A stretch of 64,000 nt of DNA. It comes from Typha latifolia. Its lineage: Eukaryota > Streptophyta > Magnoliopsida > Poales > Typhaceae. Positions 1-10,839 of the stretch are shown piece after piece; within the stretch, counting starts at the first letter, position 1; each line of letters begins with the position of its first letter. The stretch lies in NCBI GenBank assembly GCA_019914945.1, contig CM034108.1:5652001-5716000 (forward strand), written 5' to 3'. A model generated the notes under the pieces. That model was not told the DNA's origin. It was given only the letters and a program-made list of their open reading frames with translations, and searched no databases. A program made the translations under genes and the position numbers.

Positions 1-1300
1 TTTAACAATTATATTATCTTAATATTTTATTAAGTAAAAGACATATATATCATTAACTGAGAGTAATGTATATATATCAAAATAAGGGTATTGATCTCTT
101 TTATAATTAACTTGATGAACATTTAGTTACATTTTTATCTTTTTGATTATTTTTTATTATATCTCCCATTAGTTTAAGATTGATTTAAATTAAATTTTAA
201 TAGATAGAGATAGAGAATTATATTTAAATTGAAATTTATCTCCAAATAATCAAATTTAAATTATTTAATATTAAATGATATCTAATGGTTAAGATCTTCA
301 AGGGTATAACAAGAAAATTGAGAAGTTAGGCACACGTAATTAAATTTTTTAACTAATATACTCTTTTTCTTACATAATGTGTGGTTTTAAAACCGGTACC
401 GGGTATGAAAACTGGCTATTATAGCTGTTGGATTAAGATTATAATTTTTAAAGATGCATTAAATTATTTGCCCATAATTTTAAGTGTTTCCACTATCGAA
501 TCCCCCACCACCATCATGACAAATAAATACATACTTAAATCCATATATACATGCTTATGTAATCACGGTACAATCTTCATTCAAAATCAAAAGTAACTTT
601 AGTTCAAATTTGATCGGACTCAAATCTGAAATGATCACAAACTTAAATCCAGATCAAATTTTCAATATGGTTCTAATTACGATGAAATTAAGTAGATATA
701 TATTTAATTTCACTACATATCCGAAACCCAATAAGGGTAAGTTTTTTTATACTTGGACTCGTGAACTGTTGCACATTTTATATTTACCTTCTTATTAAGT
801 GCTCCAAGGACTTTTTCTCTTTATTTTAGAAAAAGGAGAGAAAAAATAATTATTTTACTTGCCTCCATTAGTATTTGTCACTAGGTGCAAGATATTGGAT
901 AGTTGAGGATACCAAAGGGTATTAAATTCGATCTATGTATTCGAGTTTTTTTGTCTATAAGTTTTAGATTTTTCCTATCCATTTTGATATCTAAATTTGT
1001 ATCTGTATTACTGTATACATATAGTCTATGCAAATATAAATATGAGTTGAATAATAATATTCGAATCAATATTCGCATATCATTAAGTTTAACATCTAAT
1101 TAAAATAATGGTATAAAAGTCTTTTTTTTATATTTTAATATGAATCTCTAGTATAGCTTTCATATATACAGTAACTATATAAAAACTCTTGTACATTCAG
1201 AAAATAAATACAACTGAATGGTATAAAAGTTCTCAAAAACAAAAAGGAGGATATAAATGTAATTTCACCCTAAAAGAAAGAAATTCGTCCATCCGGATTA
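1..1300. other. AT-rich sequence without recognisable gene
   Basis: Very AT-rich, with only short open frames of biased composition. I see no protein motif, LTR end or RNA gene. A stretch near 900-1100 is rich in ATTCG/ATCTA steps and could be an eroded MITE, but no terminal repeats are visible. Confidence 0.5.
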
Positions 1301-1723
1301 ACTGTCCGCATACATATGCATCATTTGAAAGGACATTTATAAAGGATGCGAAGCATTCTTCTTTACTTCATATAAGCGGAATTCTGAACCTTATTCCACT
1401 AAATAAATAGTTTGATCTAATAACCCTCCAGTATGATTATGTTAACTTAGGGTTAAGATTAAATTTTGAATATCAGAATAATCGGACTGAAAAATAAGTC
1501 ATATGACAATTTACGAAATAAAAATATAATAAAAAATTATTGATATAAGAATTTGAGAGTTTTTTTTTAATAATTTATGAGATCTATATGTACCAAGAAA
1601 AAAATCCAAAAGATTTATGTGAACATAACCGTTAGTCTGTAGGTCTCTCAATTTTTCTCCCGGCCTTAAATGCCTTTTTACTGGCCATGCAGATCCCTCC
1701 CCATTAAACCTTCTCTATTTTTT

Positions 1724-1728
<5 letters not shown>

Positions 1729-1778
<50 letters not shown>
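1729..1778. repeat. (CT)n(TA)n compound microsatellite
   Basis: About 32 bases of CT repeats followed by 18 of TA repeats. The same compound repeat, shorter, is at 44084-44123 in the matching position upstream of P4, so it predates that duplication. Confidence 0.95.
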
Positions 1779-2090
1779 ATTTGATTTCATACCTAAAAGA
1801 AAGAAAGAAAAGAAAAAGGATATCTGGTTTTGCAACAAGATCTATCCAAATTCTAGATTTTGTGAAAAAAAAAATAATATTTATCTAATTTTTTGTGAAA
1901 AAAATTGTGCATCCAAGCACATAATTATATAAGATTACTACAGTACTGAGATGACAAATTTATCTACAAAGTTGACGATTCAAAAAAAAGGTTTTAAGGA
2001 GTACCAATAAAAAAAACCGGAATGAGTTGATATGAGAATATACACGTAAGGTACGCATAAAAAAAGACTAGAAGATAATGAGAGGCGATT

Positions 2091-2163
2091 GGACGTGTCG
2101 ATATTTTTCCACAAGAAAAGACTTGAGGTCTTGGTGTTCACCAAACCTCATGTGCTTATAAAT
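2091..2163 (+). promoter_or_regulatory. P1 core promoter: ACGTG element and TATA box
   Basis: GGACGTGT (2091-2098, with the ACGTG core seen in bZIP-bound G-box/ABRE-type sites) is followed by GATATTTTTC. A TATAAAT box lies at 2157-2163, 91 bases before the chosen ATG. The same order is found upstream of P3 and P4. This argues that the in-frame ATG at 2089 lies in promoter DNA and is not the start. Confidence 0.6.
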
Positions 2164-2247
2164 TGCAGTGATGGACTCAAAGAATGCAACTTTTTTATCA
2201 CCACAACCTCTCTCTCTTTGTCTCTCCCCCCAAATAGAAGTAATTTA

Positions 2248-2583
2248 ATGGCTGCCAAAAATATCTTTCTTGCTTTTGTAATCTTTTTCTTAGCTATTAG
2301 TGGAGATCTCATCCCTCGTGTGAGAGTTGTTGCTACCTTTGATCCCCAAAACCCTGGCAAGCTGGCCTGCAGATACAACTGTCCAATTAGAGGAGGCCCA
2401 TACACTGGTCGTGGAGTCCGATACACTCGTCCTGGAGGCCCACACATTGGTCCTGGAGTCCCATACACTCGTCCTGGAGGCCAATACAGGCCCATGCGCT
2501 CTCCTCCTCCTTCTCCTCCTCCCGTTAAGGAGACTCATGCCACAACCACCAAGGAAAAGAAAAAAAGCTATACTATCGGTTAG
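2248..2583 (+). CDS. P1: small secreted Gly/Pro/Tyr-rich peptide precursor (exon 1 frame)
   Basis: A 111-residue frame from the ATG that aligns with P2 and P3. Residues 1-29 form a signal peptide (basic MAAKN, then a Phe/Leu/Ile core). Next come a CX3C pair (CRYNC), then repeats of the GGPYTGRG / YTRPGG type, a proline cluster, a Thr/Lys tail and the ending KEKKKSYTIG. I do not recognise the family, and the role of a secreted signalling or wall peptide is inference. The TAG at 2581 is probably intronic. Codon 110 is followed by a donor-like G|GTTAGT (intron from 2579), and downstream sequence at 3196-3209 still reads GT AGC ACT CCG TAA (G-S-T-P-stop). In P1 the acceptor CAG|GT has become CAAGT, so correct splicing may be lost. 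If unspliced, the protein ends at TIG. Confidence 0.65.
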   Translation: MAAKNIFLAFVIFFLAISGDLIPRVRVVATFDPQNPGKLACRYNCPIRGGPYTGRGVRYTRPGGPHIGPGVPYTRPGGQYRPMRSPPPSPPPVKETHATTTKEKKKSYTIG

Positions 2584-2767
2584 TCATACTGGTTGGACAG
2601 ACTCAGAGTTATTTTAGAGGTTTATATATATGTTCTTCTAAATTCTTTCTCTTAAATAAAAGATGAAACAAGGTCATGCACGCAAGTAAAGAAATTTTTA
2701 AATATTTTCACACAAAAAGCCAAATATGTTAGTAGACCCAATTTAATGATTTTAATTAGTTGGACAT

Positions 2768-2931
2768 AAGAGTGTGAATGAGTTGAGCCTGACCCGACCG
2801 ATTCTAGCTTGAACTCTGGTTCTAGCCCATGTATGAAACTAGGCTATTTTCAAGTCAGACTGAACCAAGCTTATTATTCAAGCTAAACTGGACTGAGCCT
2901 AAGCCGCCAAGTCTTAAAACAAACCAAAAAC

Positions 2932-2985
<54 letters not shown>

Positions 2986-3069
2986 TAGCTATTATATTTG
3001 AGCTGGGCCTATCGAGCCGAGTCAATCCAGAGCCATTGAGTTCAAGCTTGAGCTGTTTGTTTATTTTGA
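2768..3069. mobile_element. MITE-like insertion in the P1 intron
   Basis: About 300 bases present in P1 but absent from the matching intron position in P2 and P3. The sequence is rich in GAGCC/GGCTC/AGCTTGAGC words, like the hAT-like remnants near 45.7 and 50.4 kb, and includes the (TA)n tract at 2939-2978. Clean terminal repeats and a target duplication were not found, so the class is uncertain. Confidence 0.4.
2939..2978. repeat. (TA)n microsatellite
   Basis: About 20 uninterrupted TA repeats inside the P1 intron insertion. Confidence 0.95.
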
Positions 3070-3935
3070 TACCATGGCCTAGTTGGAATTAAACGTAGGA
3101 CTTTTATATTCAAATTATGTTAATATAATAGCTCAGCCCTTGACCTTAAATGTTCCAATATTTCTAATCATATTCTTTATAATTTTATTTTTCAAGTAGC
3201 ACTCCGTAATGTTCAAGATCAAAAGTCCGTTATGCATCCAATTGCTGTCTCTGTGGTTCTTCTGGTAGCTAGCTTTTCATAGAACAAAAGAGCAAATTGT
3301 GGAGGAATATGTTTACCTCCTACTCATAGTAAAAGTTTATAATTAAGTTGCTCTTTGTACTCAGAGTTATTCCTTTGTGTGCCCGTACGCATATGTATGT
3401 GTCCTTAGTATCTTATAAACGTCTATTCTCCATCCTAATTGGTTCGCATAATTTTTTCTCATTGAAATATTTTGATTTAATAGTATAAAGTTAGTTTTTT
3501 TCTAAAATATAAAGTTAGTTTTACTACGTATAACCTATAATCAACAATTTTTTTGAGGGAGTAGTATGCACTGGTATTAATTAATACAGTTGTTTAATTC
3601 CATCGGACCAGAGAGGCTCTTGATATAATTGATATATATATATATAGAGAGAGAGAAGATAATTAGGTTGGTTTGTCAAAACTAATATGAAGACCTAAAA
3701 TTGTCATTCTTTACCATGAAAGAAAATTACTCATTCATTAAAGGATCACAAACAAAATAATAAAAAAGAATGAGACATAAAACTAAAAGAATAAAAATAA
3801 TAACTAAAAATTTTAAATTTCAATCCCTCGTCTTATTTGGTCAGCAGAGCAAATATGTGGTGATTTATAGAAAACAGTGCAAGGTAGCCTTATCACTGTT
3901 GAAAATATTGCCAGTAATTACACGGGGAAAATATA

Positions 3936-4689
3936 ATTTTCTATAATATGTGACAGACCAAAATTTAGAGTGTTTTTTTAACTTTAATTTGTGCCAAATA
4001 TATACGCAACAGCCTAGTAGATGTTAATTTTTAAGGTTTTAGGGTAGATTAATGTATTTTACCCCATTTAGTTGTTTGGCATAAAATCATTTAACTCTTC
4101 TTTAAGTACTTCGTATCACTTTTTTTTTTTAACTCACGACTAAAGTAAAACTATTAAAATTTATGTCTTAATTTATTGACATGATGTGATGTGGGTCCGA
4201 TTGGATCACATCACAGAGACATTTGACTCACTGTGTTGAGCTAATTTATCTTAGCCTACTTATTTTCTATTTTGCCTACTATTTTAGTGAGTCCTAGACT
4301 TAGGTACCTACTAATTATCGACTCATGTGATTAGATGTTTTTTTTTCTTTCTTGACAAACAAGCCAAAACACACATTTCATTAAAACTTAAAAATGGTTA
4401 ATCTACAAAGAGAGTAACGCTAAGTTCATCAGACTCCAGATACTGTATAGAAAATCTAACCAAAGAGAGAAGACAAACCAACAAAGCATCAATAGTTCTA
4501 CCAACCACCAAAAGATTAAACTCCTCCCTAGTATCTCTGAAAATAAGCCACCACACTATCAACCATAATAAAAAAGACAAGCTCCCCGCACAAGAGCTAA
4601 TTCGCCGAGACAATTAACGACATCTACATAATTGTAGTTAATAGAAATGTCAAGCAAACAAGACCCAACAACAGCAACTATCTCTTACG
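3936..4689. other. AT-rich sequence without recognisable gene
   Basis: No homology to the other blocks was noticed and no convincing frame. The short - strand frame near 4398-4613 has no family resemblance and I do not support it. Confidence 0.4.
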
Positions 4690-4905
4690 AACTAGATTTG
4701 GACTAATCCGAATGTAAAAAAATTATAACAATTTAGGTGGAGGTACCCTTGGAAGTCAGGATTCTAATGGTTTTAATTTCACATAAATTGGAGGTCAAGA
4801 TGAAAAGATATAAATAATTTAGTAGAGGAAGGTCAGAACGGGACATATTGATAATATCCAATGTTGTGGCGGTCATTAGAGAGTGGCGGACGGCTAAGGG
4901 AGGTG
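4690..4905 (-). mobile_element. LTR family A fragment
   Basis: Reads, in the - orientation of the family, through the conserved ACTAGATTTGGACTAATCCG, AAAATTATA, CAAGATGAAAAGATATAAAT and GGCGGTCATTAGAGAGTGGCGGACGG words seen in the solo LTRs at 12266 and 40970. Truncated at both ends. Confidence 0.6.
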
Positions 4906-4906
4906 G

Positions 4907-5060
4907 TGTTATGATTCGATCATCTGAGTTAGGTTAGTCAAGTCAACTTAAGTTAGTTTGTTTTATCCTACTGTTTTGAATAATCCGCATGTGAATCCAA
5001 TCCACTAGGATTTTTATTCCTATAAATAGGAGTAGACATGTGTTGATAATTATATTTGAT
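4907..5060 (+). mobile_element. LTR fragment (family D), probably 5' remnant of G1
   Basis: Starts TGTTATGATTCGATC. It shares CCTATAAATAGG and GATCCACTAG-type words with the LTR half at 61921-62416, read on the opposite strand. It runs almost straight into gag-like sequence, so the primer site and leader appear deleted. Assignment to G1 is by position only. Confidence 0.4.
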
Positions 5061-5079
5061 TAAATCTAAGTTTAGTAAT

Positions 5080-5480
5080 CGAGTGTGGGGCTGGTCGGAT
5101 TCTCAACTCAAGAGCACCTTCATTAGTGGCCTTCGACGCGACATTCATGCAGAAGTAAAGGCCGCCCAACCAACCACATTGTTGGAGGCTTTTGTAATAG
5201 TTTAGTTGTTGGAAAAGAAGCTTCGAGAGCTGGGAATAGTGGCAAAAGAGAGCTGGAGCACCACGGAGTCTATAGGAGTGCCTCAGCAAACATCAGCCAC
5301 GCATTATGTGTTGGCGCCTCCACCGAGAGCAATGGGTGCAAAAATACCTCTACGGCCACAACCAGAAGTCCTTTCCGAACTGCCATGAGGAGACTTACTC
5401 CAGCCCAAGTCGAAGAGAGAAAAGCAAAAGGGCTATGTTTTTATCGTGATGAGTGATTCACCCCCGGGCACAAATGTGTC
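5080..5480 (+). pseudogene. G1 gag C-terminal part with broken zinc knuckle
   Basis: The frame reads LKSTFISGLRRDIHAEVKA, matching the ESTFISEL..EI..V stretch of plant chromoviral Gag and the corresponding part of G2. Further on, LTPAQVEERKAKGLCF precedes what should be a CX2C zinc knuckle. The second cysteine is missing (CFYRDE) and a TGA follows at about 5454, before FTPGHKC. Non-functional. Confidence 0.75.
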
Positions 5481-5495
5481 CCACCGGCAGCTACG

Positions 5496-6020
5496 GTGAT
5501 GGTGTTGGACAAAATAGAGGATGTGGAGGAAGAGAAGATAATGGAAGCTGAACTAGACGATACGGCGGAAGACCAACAAGCAATGGAGGGCAGCGAGGAG
5601 ATCCACGCCGAGATATCCATGCATGCCTACATTGGCGCCAATGCACCTTGGATGTTGCGAGTCGATGGCATAGTGAATAATCAAATGGTGTGGATCCTCA
5701 TCAACACCGGGAGCACCCACAACTTCATGGACAAGCGTGTGGTCAAGAAGATAGGGATGGCTATAGACGCTACTTCGAGATTTAATGTAGCATTGAGAGA
5801 TGGCACGACACTTCGGGTAAACGACATATGCCGAGGGGTTCTTTTGAAGTTTCAAGGCAATTCCTTCACCTTAGATCTTCACCCATTAGCCTTACGAGGG
5901 GTTGACATCATATTGGAGATGGAATGGATGCAAAGTTTGGGCCCGATGACCTTTGGCTTCTCGGAAATGTGGATGGACTTCAAACAAAGTGGCAAGCGAA
6001 TGCAGTTAGACGAAATTTGA
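5496..6020 (+). pseudogene. G1 retropepsin-like protease
   Basis: An open stretch of 174 codons containing the protease fold signature. Acidic linker residues precede HAYIGANAPWMLRVDG, then INTGSTHNFMD around 5697-5730, and finally the conserved HPLALRGVDIILEMEWMQSL. In active gypsy elements the catalytic triplet is DTG or DSG. Here it is NTG, so the catalytic aspartate is lost although the frame is open. Confidence 0.8.
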
Positions 6021-6047
6021 CCGCGACTCGAAGCGCAACTTCAACTA

Positions 6048-6959
6048 ATGGTGGGACTACCAAAGACCGAATGCCATGGATTTTTAATGCAATTAATCCA
6101 AAGTCAAGTAGGCCATGCAAAAGAAGAAGAAGTACCCACCGATTTGTTCGCCTTACTGAAGGAATTTAGCGAGGTGTTTGAGGAGCCACGCGGCATGCCG
6201 CCGGCTCGACCCCAAGACGACCGTATTGAGATTACTTCCAGAGCGGAATTGGCTAATGTGCGGCCCTATTAGTACTCATTTGTGGAAAAAGACGAGATCA
6301 CAAGACTTGTCAAGGAGATACTAGACAACGGAATCATCCAACCGAGCCAAAGCTCATAATCCTCACCGGTGCTCCTAGTGCGGAAGAAAGACGGGACATG
6401 ATATTTCTGCGTTGATTACCGTGCACTCAATGCCATCACAGTGAAGGATAGGCATCTCATACCGGTCATTGAAGAACTCTTGGATGAGGCCTCGGGAGCC
6501 TCTTACTACAGCAACTTAGACTTGCAAGTCGACTACCGCCAAATCCGCATGAGGCCTGAGGATGTGCACAAGACCGCATTCCGCACCCATGATGGGCATT
6601 ATGAGCTCAATGTCATGCCTTTTGGACTCACTAATGCCCCCTCCACCATTCAAGGTTTGATGAATAATGTCTTTAGGGTGTTATTGAGGCAGTTTGTGCT
6701 AGTCTTCTTTGACGACATCCTTATGTATAGCCGTTCATGGAAGGAGCACCTTGCTCACCTTCGCGAAGTATTGCAAATTTTGAAGGACAATGAGTTGAAA
6801 GTGAAGGAGTCCAAATGTTTATGGGGCCAGCCGAGAGTAGAGTATCTCGGCTATATTATTTCAGTGGTAGGAGTGGAAGCCCATCCACCCAAGGTGCAAA
6901 ACATGGTGCAATATAAATTTCGAAGACACCAAAATAAATACGGGGATTCCATGGATTGA
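6048..6959 (+). pseudogene. G1 reverse transcriptase
   Basis: Fingers-palm motifs are readable across frames: VEKDEITRLVKEILDNGIIQ, then FCVDYRALNAITVKDRH, the first catalytic aspartate in YSNLDLQVDYRQIR, MPFGLTNAPSTIQ, and FFDDILMYS at about 6705-6731. Stops interrupt near 6272, 6358 and 6389, and a frameshift follows 6900. All three catalytic aspartates remain, but the gene is broken. Confidence 0.85.
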
Positions 6960-7049
6960 CGGGCTACTACCATTGATTCGTTGCTAACTACAGCAAGATT
7001 GCCACTCTCTTAACATCACTATTGAAGAAGGGAGAGTTTCACTAAAGCG

Positions 7050-7316
7050 TTGAAGAAGGCCATGACCACTGCTCCAATATTGGCATTACCCGATTTCACC
7101 AAACCCTTTGTGGTGGAATGCGATGCGTCAAGAACTGGAATTAGAACTATCCTCATGCAAGAAGGAAGGACGGTGGCGTACATGAGCAAGGCATTGTCAG
7201 TAAAAAACCAAATAAAGTTTATCTATGAACGAGAGATGCTAGCCATTATCTATGCTGTCACCAAATGGAGACCATACCATATCGGTCGGCAATTCATGGC
7301 GCGTACTGACCAGTGA
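7050..7316 (+). pseudogene. G1 RNase H domain
   Basis: Reads FTKPFVVECDASRTGI, KALSVKNQIKFIYEREMLAI and YHIGRQFMARTDQ, matching the connection/RNase H region of Ty3/gypsy pol. It is cut by a TGA after TDQ, where intact elements continue with HxSLKYL. Confidence 0.8.
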
Positions 7317-7379
7317 AGTCTTCTTTACTTCCTTGGGCAACGGATCCACACTCCGGCACAATAGTGGTGGGTGAGATAG

Positions 7380-8190
7380 TTGTTGGGGTACGACTACGAA
7401 TTGGTGTACAAGAAGGGAACTAAAAATCAGGTCATTGATGCACTATCGCGGCAACTTGAACTAGCCGACTTAGTCATGATTTCTATTCTGGTATTTCCCT
7501 TCCTTTCGAAGATTAGAGTTGCAAGTGTGGAAGATCCAGAGATGAGGGAGCTCATGAAGAAGGTCAAGGAAGAATCATCTAGCTATCCCGAGTTAGAAGT
7601 GAAGGATGGTCTACTGCTAGACCGAGGGCGAGTACGAGTACCAGCCAAACCCGAACTATGGGTGACTTTGATTCGCCCCTTCCACGATACTCCTATGGCG
7701 GGGCATGAGGGAACTTTTAGAACCTATAAGAGGTTAACACAAAATTGTGTATGGGTAGGGGCGATAAAGGAGGTGACGTCCTTTGTTCGAACATGTAAAG
7801 TTTGTCAACGCGCCAAGGCGGACTCGACCAAACCAATGGGACTACTACAACCCCTACCCATTCCGGAGCAAATTTGAGAAGATGTGACGATGGACTTCAT
7901 TGAAGGATTACCCCTGGTTAGAGGACATACGGTGTAGAGGTGTTCATGCGAATGCCGTTGTAGAGGTGCACCCATATTTGGTGAACATAGTTGTAGAGGT
8001 GTTCGTGAATGACGTGGCCAAGCTTCATGGCATGCCGCGCTCGACCAATTCTAACTGCAATAGAGTCTTCACCAGCGACTTCTGGACGGAGTATTTCAAA
8101 CTTCCGGAGACCTGGTTAAACATTAGTTCGATTAACCACCTTTATGGCCAGACCGAGGTGGTTAACTAGGGCATTGAGCAGTATTTGCGG
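7380..8190 (+). pseudogene. G1 integrase
   Basis: The N-terminal HHCC zinc finger is recognisable (FHDTPMAGHEGTFRTYKR ... CKVCQRAKA). The core then decays: a stop follows PIPEQI, the MDFIEG motif is in another frame, and 7900-8169 mixes duplicated and frame-shifted core pieces (VNDVAKLHGMPRS, NRVFTSDFW, YGQTEVVN). The catalytic DDE set cannot be read in one frame. Confidence 0.8.
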
Positions 8191-8668
8191 TGCTTTGTTG
8201 GAGAGCGTCTAGGGAGATGGCGCGATTACCTTCTTTGGGCAAAGTAGTCATACAACATTGCGTTTCACACCAGCATAGGGATGACATCCTTTAAAGTAGT
8301 GTATGGTAGACCCCTACTCTCTTTACGGACATATGACCCAAAGGCGACAACTGTACGGACGGAGGCCGATCTAGAGTTGATGGATCAAGACGTGACCTTA
8401 TAGAGGCTTAGGACCCACATGGTAGCGGCACAAAACCACATGAAGCAAATCTACAACTACCAACATCGTGAGTTGGAGTTCAAGGTCAGAGATCTTGTGT
8501 TTGTGCGTGTTCAACCTTATTGGCAAGTGAAGCTGAGATCGGTCCGTAATCAAAAGTTGGCGCACCGCTACTTTGGGCCCTTTCGTGTATTGGAGCGAGT
8601 TGGCCCCGTTGCATATAAATTGAAGCTTCCTAAGGGATCACGAGGGCATTTGTTATTATCTGAGGTAA
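8191..8668 (+). pseudogene. G1 integrase C-terminal (GPF-type) region
   Basis: Includes SYNIAFHTSIGMTSFKVVYG and the frame from 8419 with LVFVRVQPYWQ, KLAHRYFGPFRVLERVG and YKLKLPKGS. This is the region between integrase core and chromodomain. The last ~13 codons of the open frame (from about 8669) are not pol: they read into the LTR of the inserted element G4, so that frame is chimeric. Confidence 0.8.
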
Positions 8669-9292
8669 TGGTGTTGCAACAATATGAAGATCAACCCAAT
8701 TCTACCTAGGGCGGAACTTTCGAGGAGAACTATGGAAGATCTAGCTATCCAACAGACAAAGGGAAAGAGCGTGAGCTGACCCTTGAGAGGCAAGGGGGCA
8801 CGATCAGATTGAAGGAGGAAGGAGACGACGTCTAATGTTAGATGCCGTTGGAGGAAAGAGAGAGGATTGGGAAGAACTTCAATAATTCATCAATAATGTT
8901 CCATTAAGTTGCCTTCAACATATTTAGAGGCTAATCTAACAAGCAAAATAATCAAAAGATAACCCTAGGAACATGTAGTTCGCCGATTGTGTTCAAACAC
9001 GTTCGAAAGCACTTAATGCGTTCTCTATCTTTGCGAACATGTGCAGGCATTCAAATGGCGTGTTCAAACGTGGTTGAACGCTCTAAACACATTCTCTATT
9101 TTTGCAAATATATGCAGGCGTTCAATAGTCGCGTTTGAACATGACTTCTTGGCCATCGAATGCGATTGCCAGAATTCTTATTCTTTTAAAACAAAAGTTA
9201 TTTCTAAAATAAAAGTCAAGCCTAAGCCATATCTAGCTAAATCATAATAATCCCATATTCCACATGTCCTTGCTTCGAGCTCAAGTAGGCTT
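8669..9292 (-). mobile_element. G4 left LTR (3' side, truncated)
   Basis: Repeats the sequence of 9826-10635 in the same orientation: GTGTTGCAACAAT, CGGAACTTTCGAGGAGAACT, GATGCCGTTGGAGGAAAGAG, CAATAATTCATCAATAATGTTCC, then several TTCGAAC-like boxes. The terminal TGTTACGATC piece of the right LTR is missing. Direct LTRs around 9293-9810 define G4. Confidence 0.75.
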
Positions 9293-9810
9293 CAGCCAGA
9301 TAGTGGGGTTGGATATACCAGAGCTGATTGAAGAGATGAGAGATCTAAAGTCAGTTCACCCAAGCCCTAGGGTTCTCCTCAGGTTGCATCGATCTAGGGT
9401 TAGCCGGTGCCTCTTGTGCCATGGGGTTTGGAAGAATCATCTCTTTGGTGTGAATGACATGTCCGACGGTAGGGCTAGCCGGACCTGATGGTTGATGCTG
9501 ATGGTTGATGCCGATGTATTGAGGTCTCCCCGCATTCCAACATCAACCCACGAATCACTTCGCGAGTGGCGCAGTGGTCTTCCCTTGTTCTCATCACTAG
9601 CCTTCACTAACCTTTCTATGCAGACATGAGGCCTTGCGCAGTCATTGGACTTTTTGAGGAAAGATCCGCTCTTCGTGCTTCACGCCTTGGGGTTTCAATA
9701 TTTGCGCCCTCCTCCGTTACATTTAGATCTTGTGTTTTCCTTCTAGAAGCCATTGCTCGAGTTGTCATCATTAATGATACGTCCGAGGTCAGCCTGGCCT
9801 CGATACCACT
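9293..9810 (-). mobile_element. G4 internal region: gag leader only
   Basis: About 520 bases between two direct LTRs. On the - strand, just after the LTR end (..GATCGTAACA), AGTGGTATCGAGGCC lies at the primer-site position. It is followed by a short gag-like start. The rest of gag and all of pol are deleted. A small GATGGTTGATGCT-type direct repeat lies at 9487-9518. Confidence 0.6.
9616..9753 (-). pseudogene. G4 gag N-terminus remnant
   Basis: On the - strand an ATG opens a 45-residue frame starting MASRRKTQDLNVTEEGAN and ending at a TAG. Its position just downstream of LTR and primer site, and its charged composition, fit a Gag N-terminus cut short. No domain can be named. Confidence 0.45.
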
Positions 9811-10635
9811 TGTTACGATCTGGTGTAGTGGTGTTGCAACAATCTAAAGATTAGCCCAATTCTACTTAGGCCGGAACTTTCGAGGAGAACTGCAGAAGAT
9901 CTAGCAGTCCAATAGATTTGTAACTTTGTCAAGTAGTTCCTCTTGAAGTGAGGGATCCAATGCAATCAAAATCATGTTGATCGGATATGTAGATCAAAAG
10001 TTATAGGGAAAATACTGACCATTGGTTGGTGGCGTGGAGAACGTGATTAATGGAGTAGGAAAGTAATGGTTTGGTATTGGGGAAGATGATGATAGCGATG
10101 GTGGGGTATTAAGCTAGATGAAAGGGATGAGGGTGGACTGATCCTTGAGAGGTAAGGGGGTATGGTCAGATTGAAGAAGGAAGGAATCAACGTCCAATGT
10201 TGGATGCCGTTGGAGGAAAGAGAGAGGGTTTGGAAGGAGAACTTCAATAATTCATTAATAATGTTCCATTAGGTTGCCTTCTACATATTTAGAGGCTAAC
10301 CTAATAAGCAAGATAATCAAAAGATAACCCTGGGATCATGCAGTTCGCCGATTATGTTCGAACGTGAGTCAAACTCGTTTGAACATACTTAATGTGTTCT
10401 CTATCTTTGCGAACATGTGCAGGTATTCGAACAGCACGTTCAAATGCAATCGAATGCACTAAACACGTTCTCTATTTTTGCGAATGTATGTAGGCATTTG
10501 ACAGTCACATTCAAACGTGACTTCTAGTGTTCGAACGTGCCAAAAATCTTATTCTCCCAAAACAAAGTTATTTTTAAAATAAAAGTAAGACCCAAGCAAT
10601 ATCTCACGTGTCCTTGCTACGAACTCGAGTAGGCA
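9811..10635 (-). mobile_element. G4 right LTR (5' side)
   Basis: Starts TGTTACGATC on the + strand and ends near AGGCA, just before G1 sequence resumes. About 825 bases, aligned through most of its length with 8669-9292. Contains clusters of TTCGAACG-like palindromes. Confidence 0.7.
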
Positions 10636-10839
10636 GCCGATTAAGAGATTAGAGCTCTAGAGCCAATTTGTGTACTGGCTAAGCGTTGGAGATGACGAAC
10701 AGGATGACTAGAGATAGTAATCATGGTGGAGTGGCTTGGCAAGCTGTCTAATGAGTTTACATGGGAGCTTGAGTCAGACATCATTAATCGTTTCCCTCAT
10801 TTCACATCTTGAGGATAAGGTGGCATAAGCATGGTGGAT
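10636..10839 (+). pseudogene. G1 chromodomain tail and polypurine tract
   Basis: Reads LEPICVLAKR, then MVEWLGKLSNEFTWELESDI..RFPHF, the chromodomain-like C-terminus of chromoviral integrase. It aligns with the same part of G2 (52320-52500, - strand). A purine-rich stretch ending AAGCATGGTGGAT precedes the 3' LTR. This shows G1 was one element before G4 split it. Confidence 0.8.

Larger units (their letters stand above)
1310..3935 (+). repeat. Array unit U1 (carries P1, with Q-block remnant after it)
   Basis: The first unit of the tandem array. Its 5' flank (about 1310-2250, including the GAAAGGACATTTATAAAG stretch and a CT/TA microsatellite) matches the 5' flank of P4 at 43210-44720, so P1 and P4 form one subgroup. 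After the gene, 3836-3935 matches the Q block found upstream of P2 and P3 (GGTGATTT..AGAAAACAGT..CTTATCACTG). Boundaries are by eye and approximate. Confidence 0.6.
5061..8668 (+). mobile_element. G1: degenerate Ty3/gypsy chromovirus, gag-pol part
   Basis: Protein remnants appear in the order gag, zinc knuckle, protease, reverse transcriptase, RNase H, integrase and C-terminal GPF-type domain. They are broken by many stops and frameshifts. The element's chromodomain tail and 3' LTR lie at 10636-11418, beyond an inserted - strand element (G4), so G1 spans about 4.9-11.4 kb with an internal nest. Confidence 0.85.

Noticed and set aside
2089..2247. N-terminal extension of the P1 frame from an upstream ATG
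   Set aside because: It lies across the TATA box and leader conserved in the other copies, and none of them keeps the frame or the ATG.
2148..2538. Antisense frames rich in Gly/Arg or Ser/Arg over P1
   Set aside because: Shadows of the repeated P1 codons on the other strand, without family resemblance.
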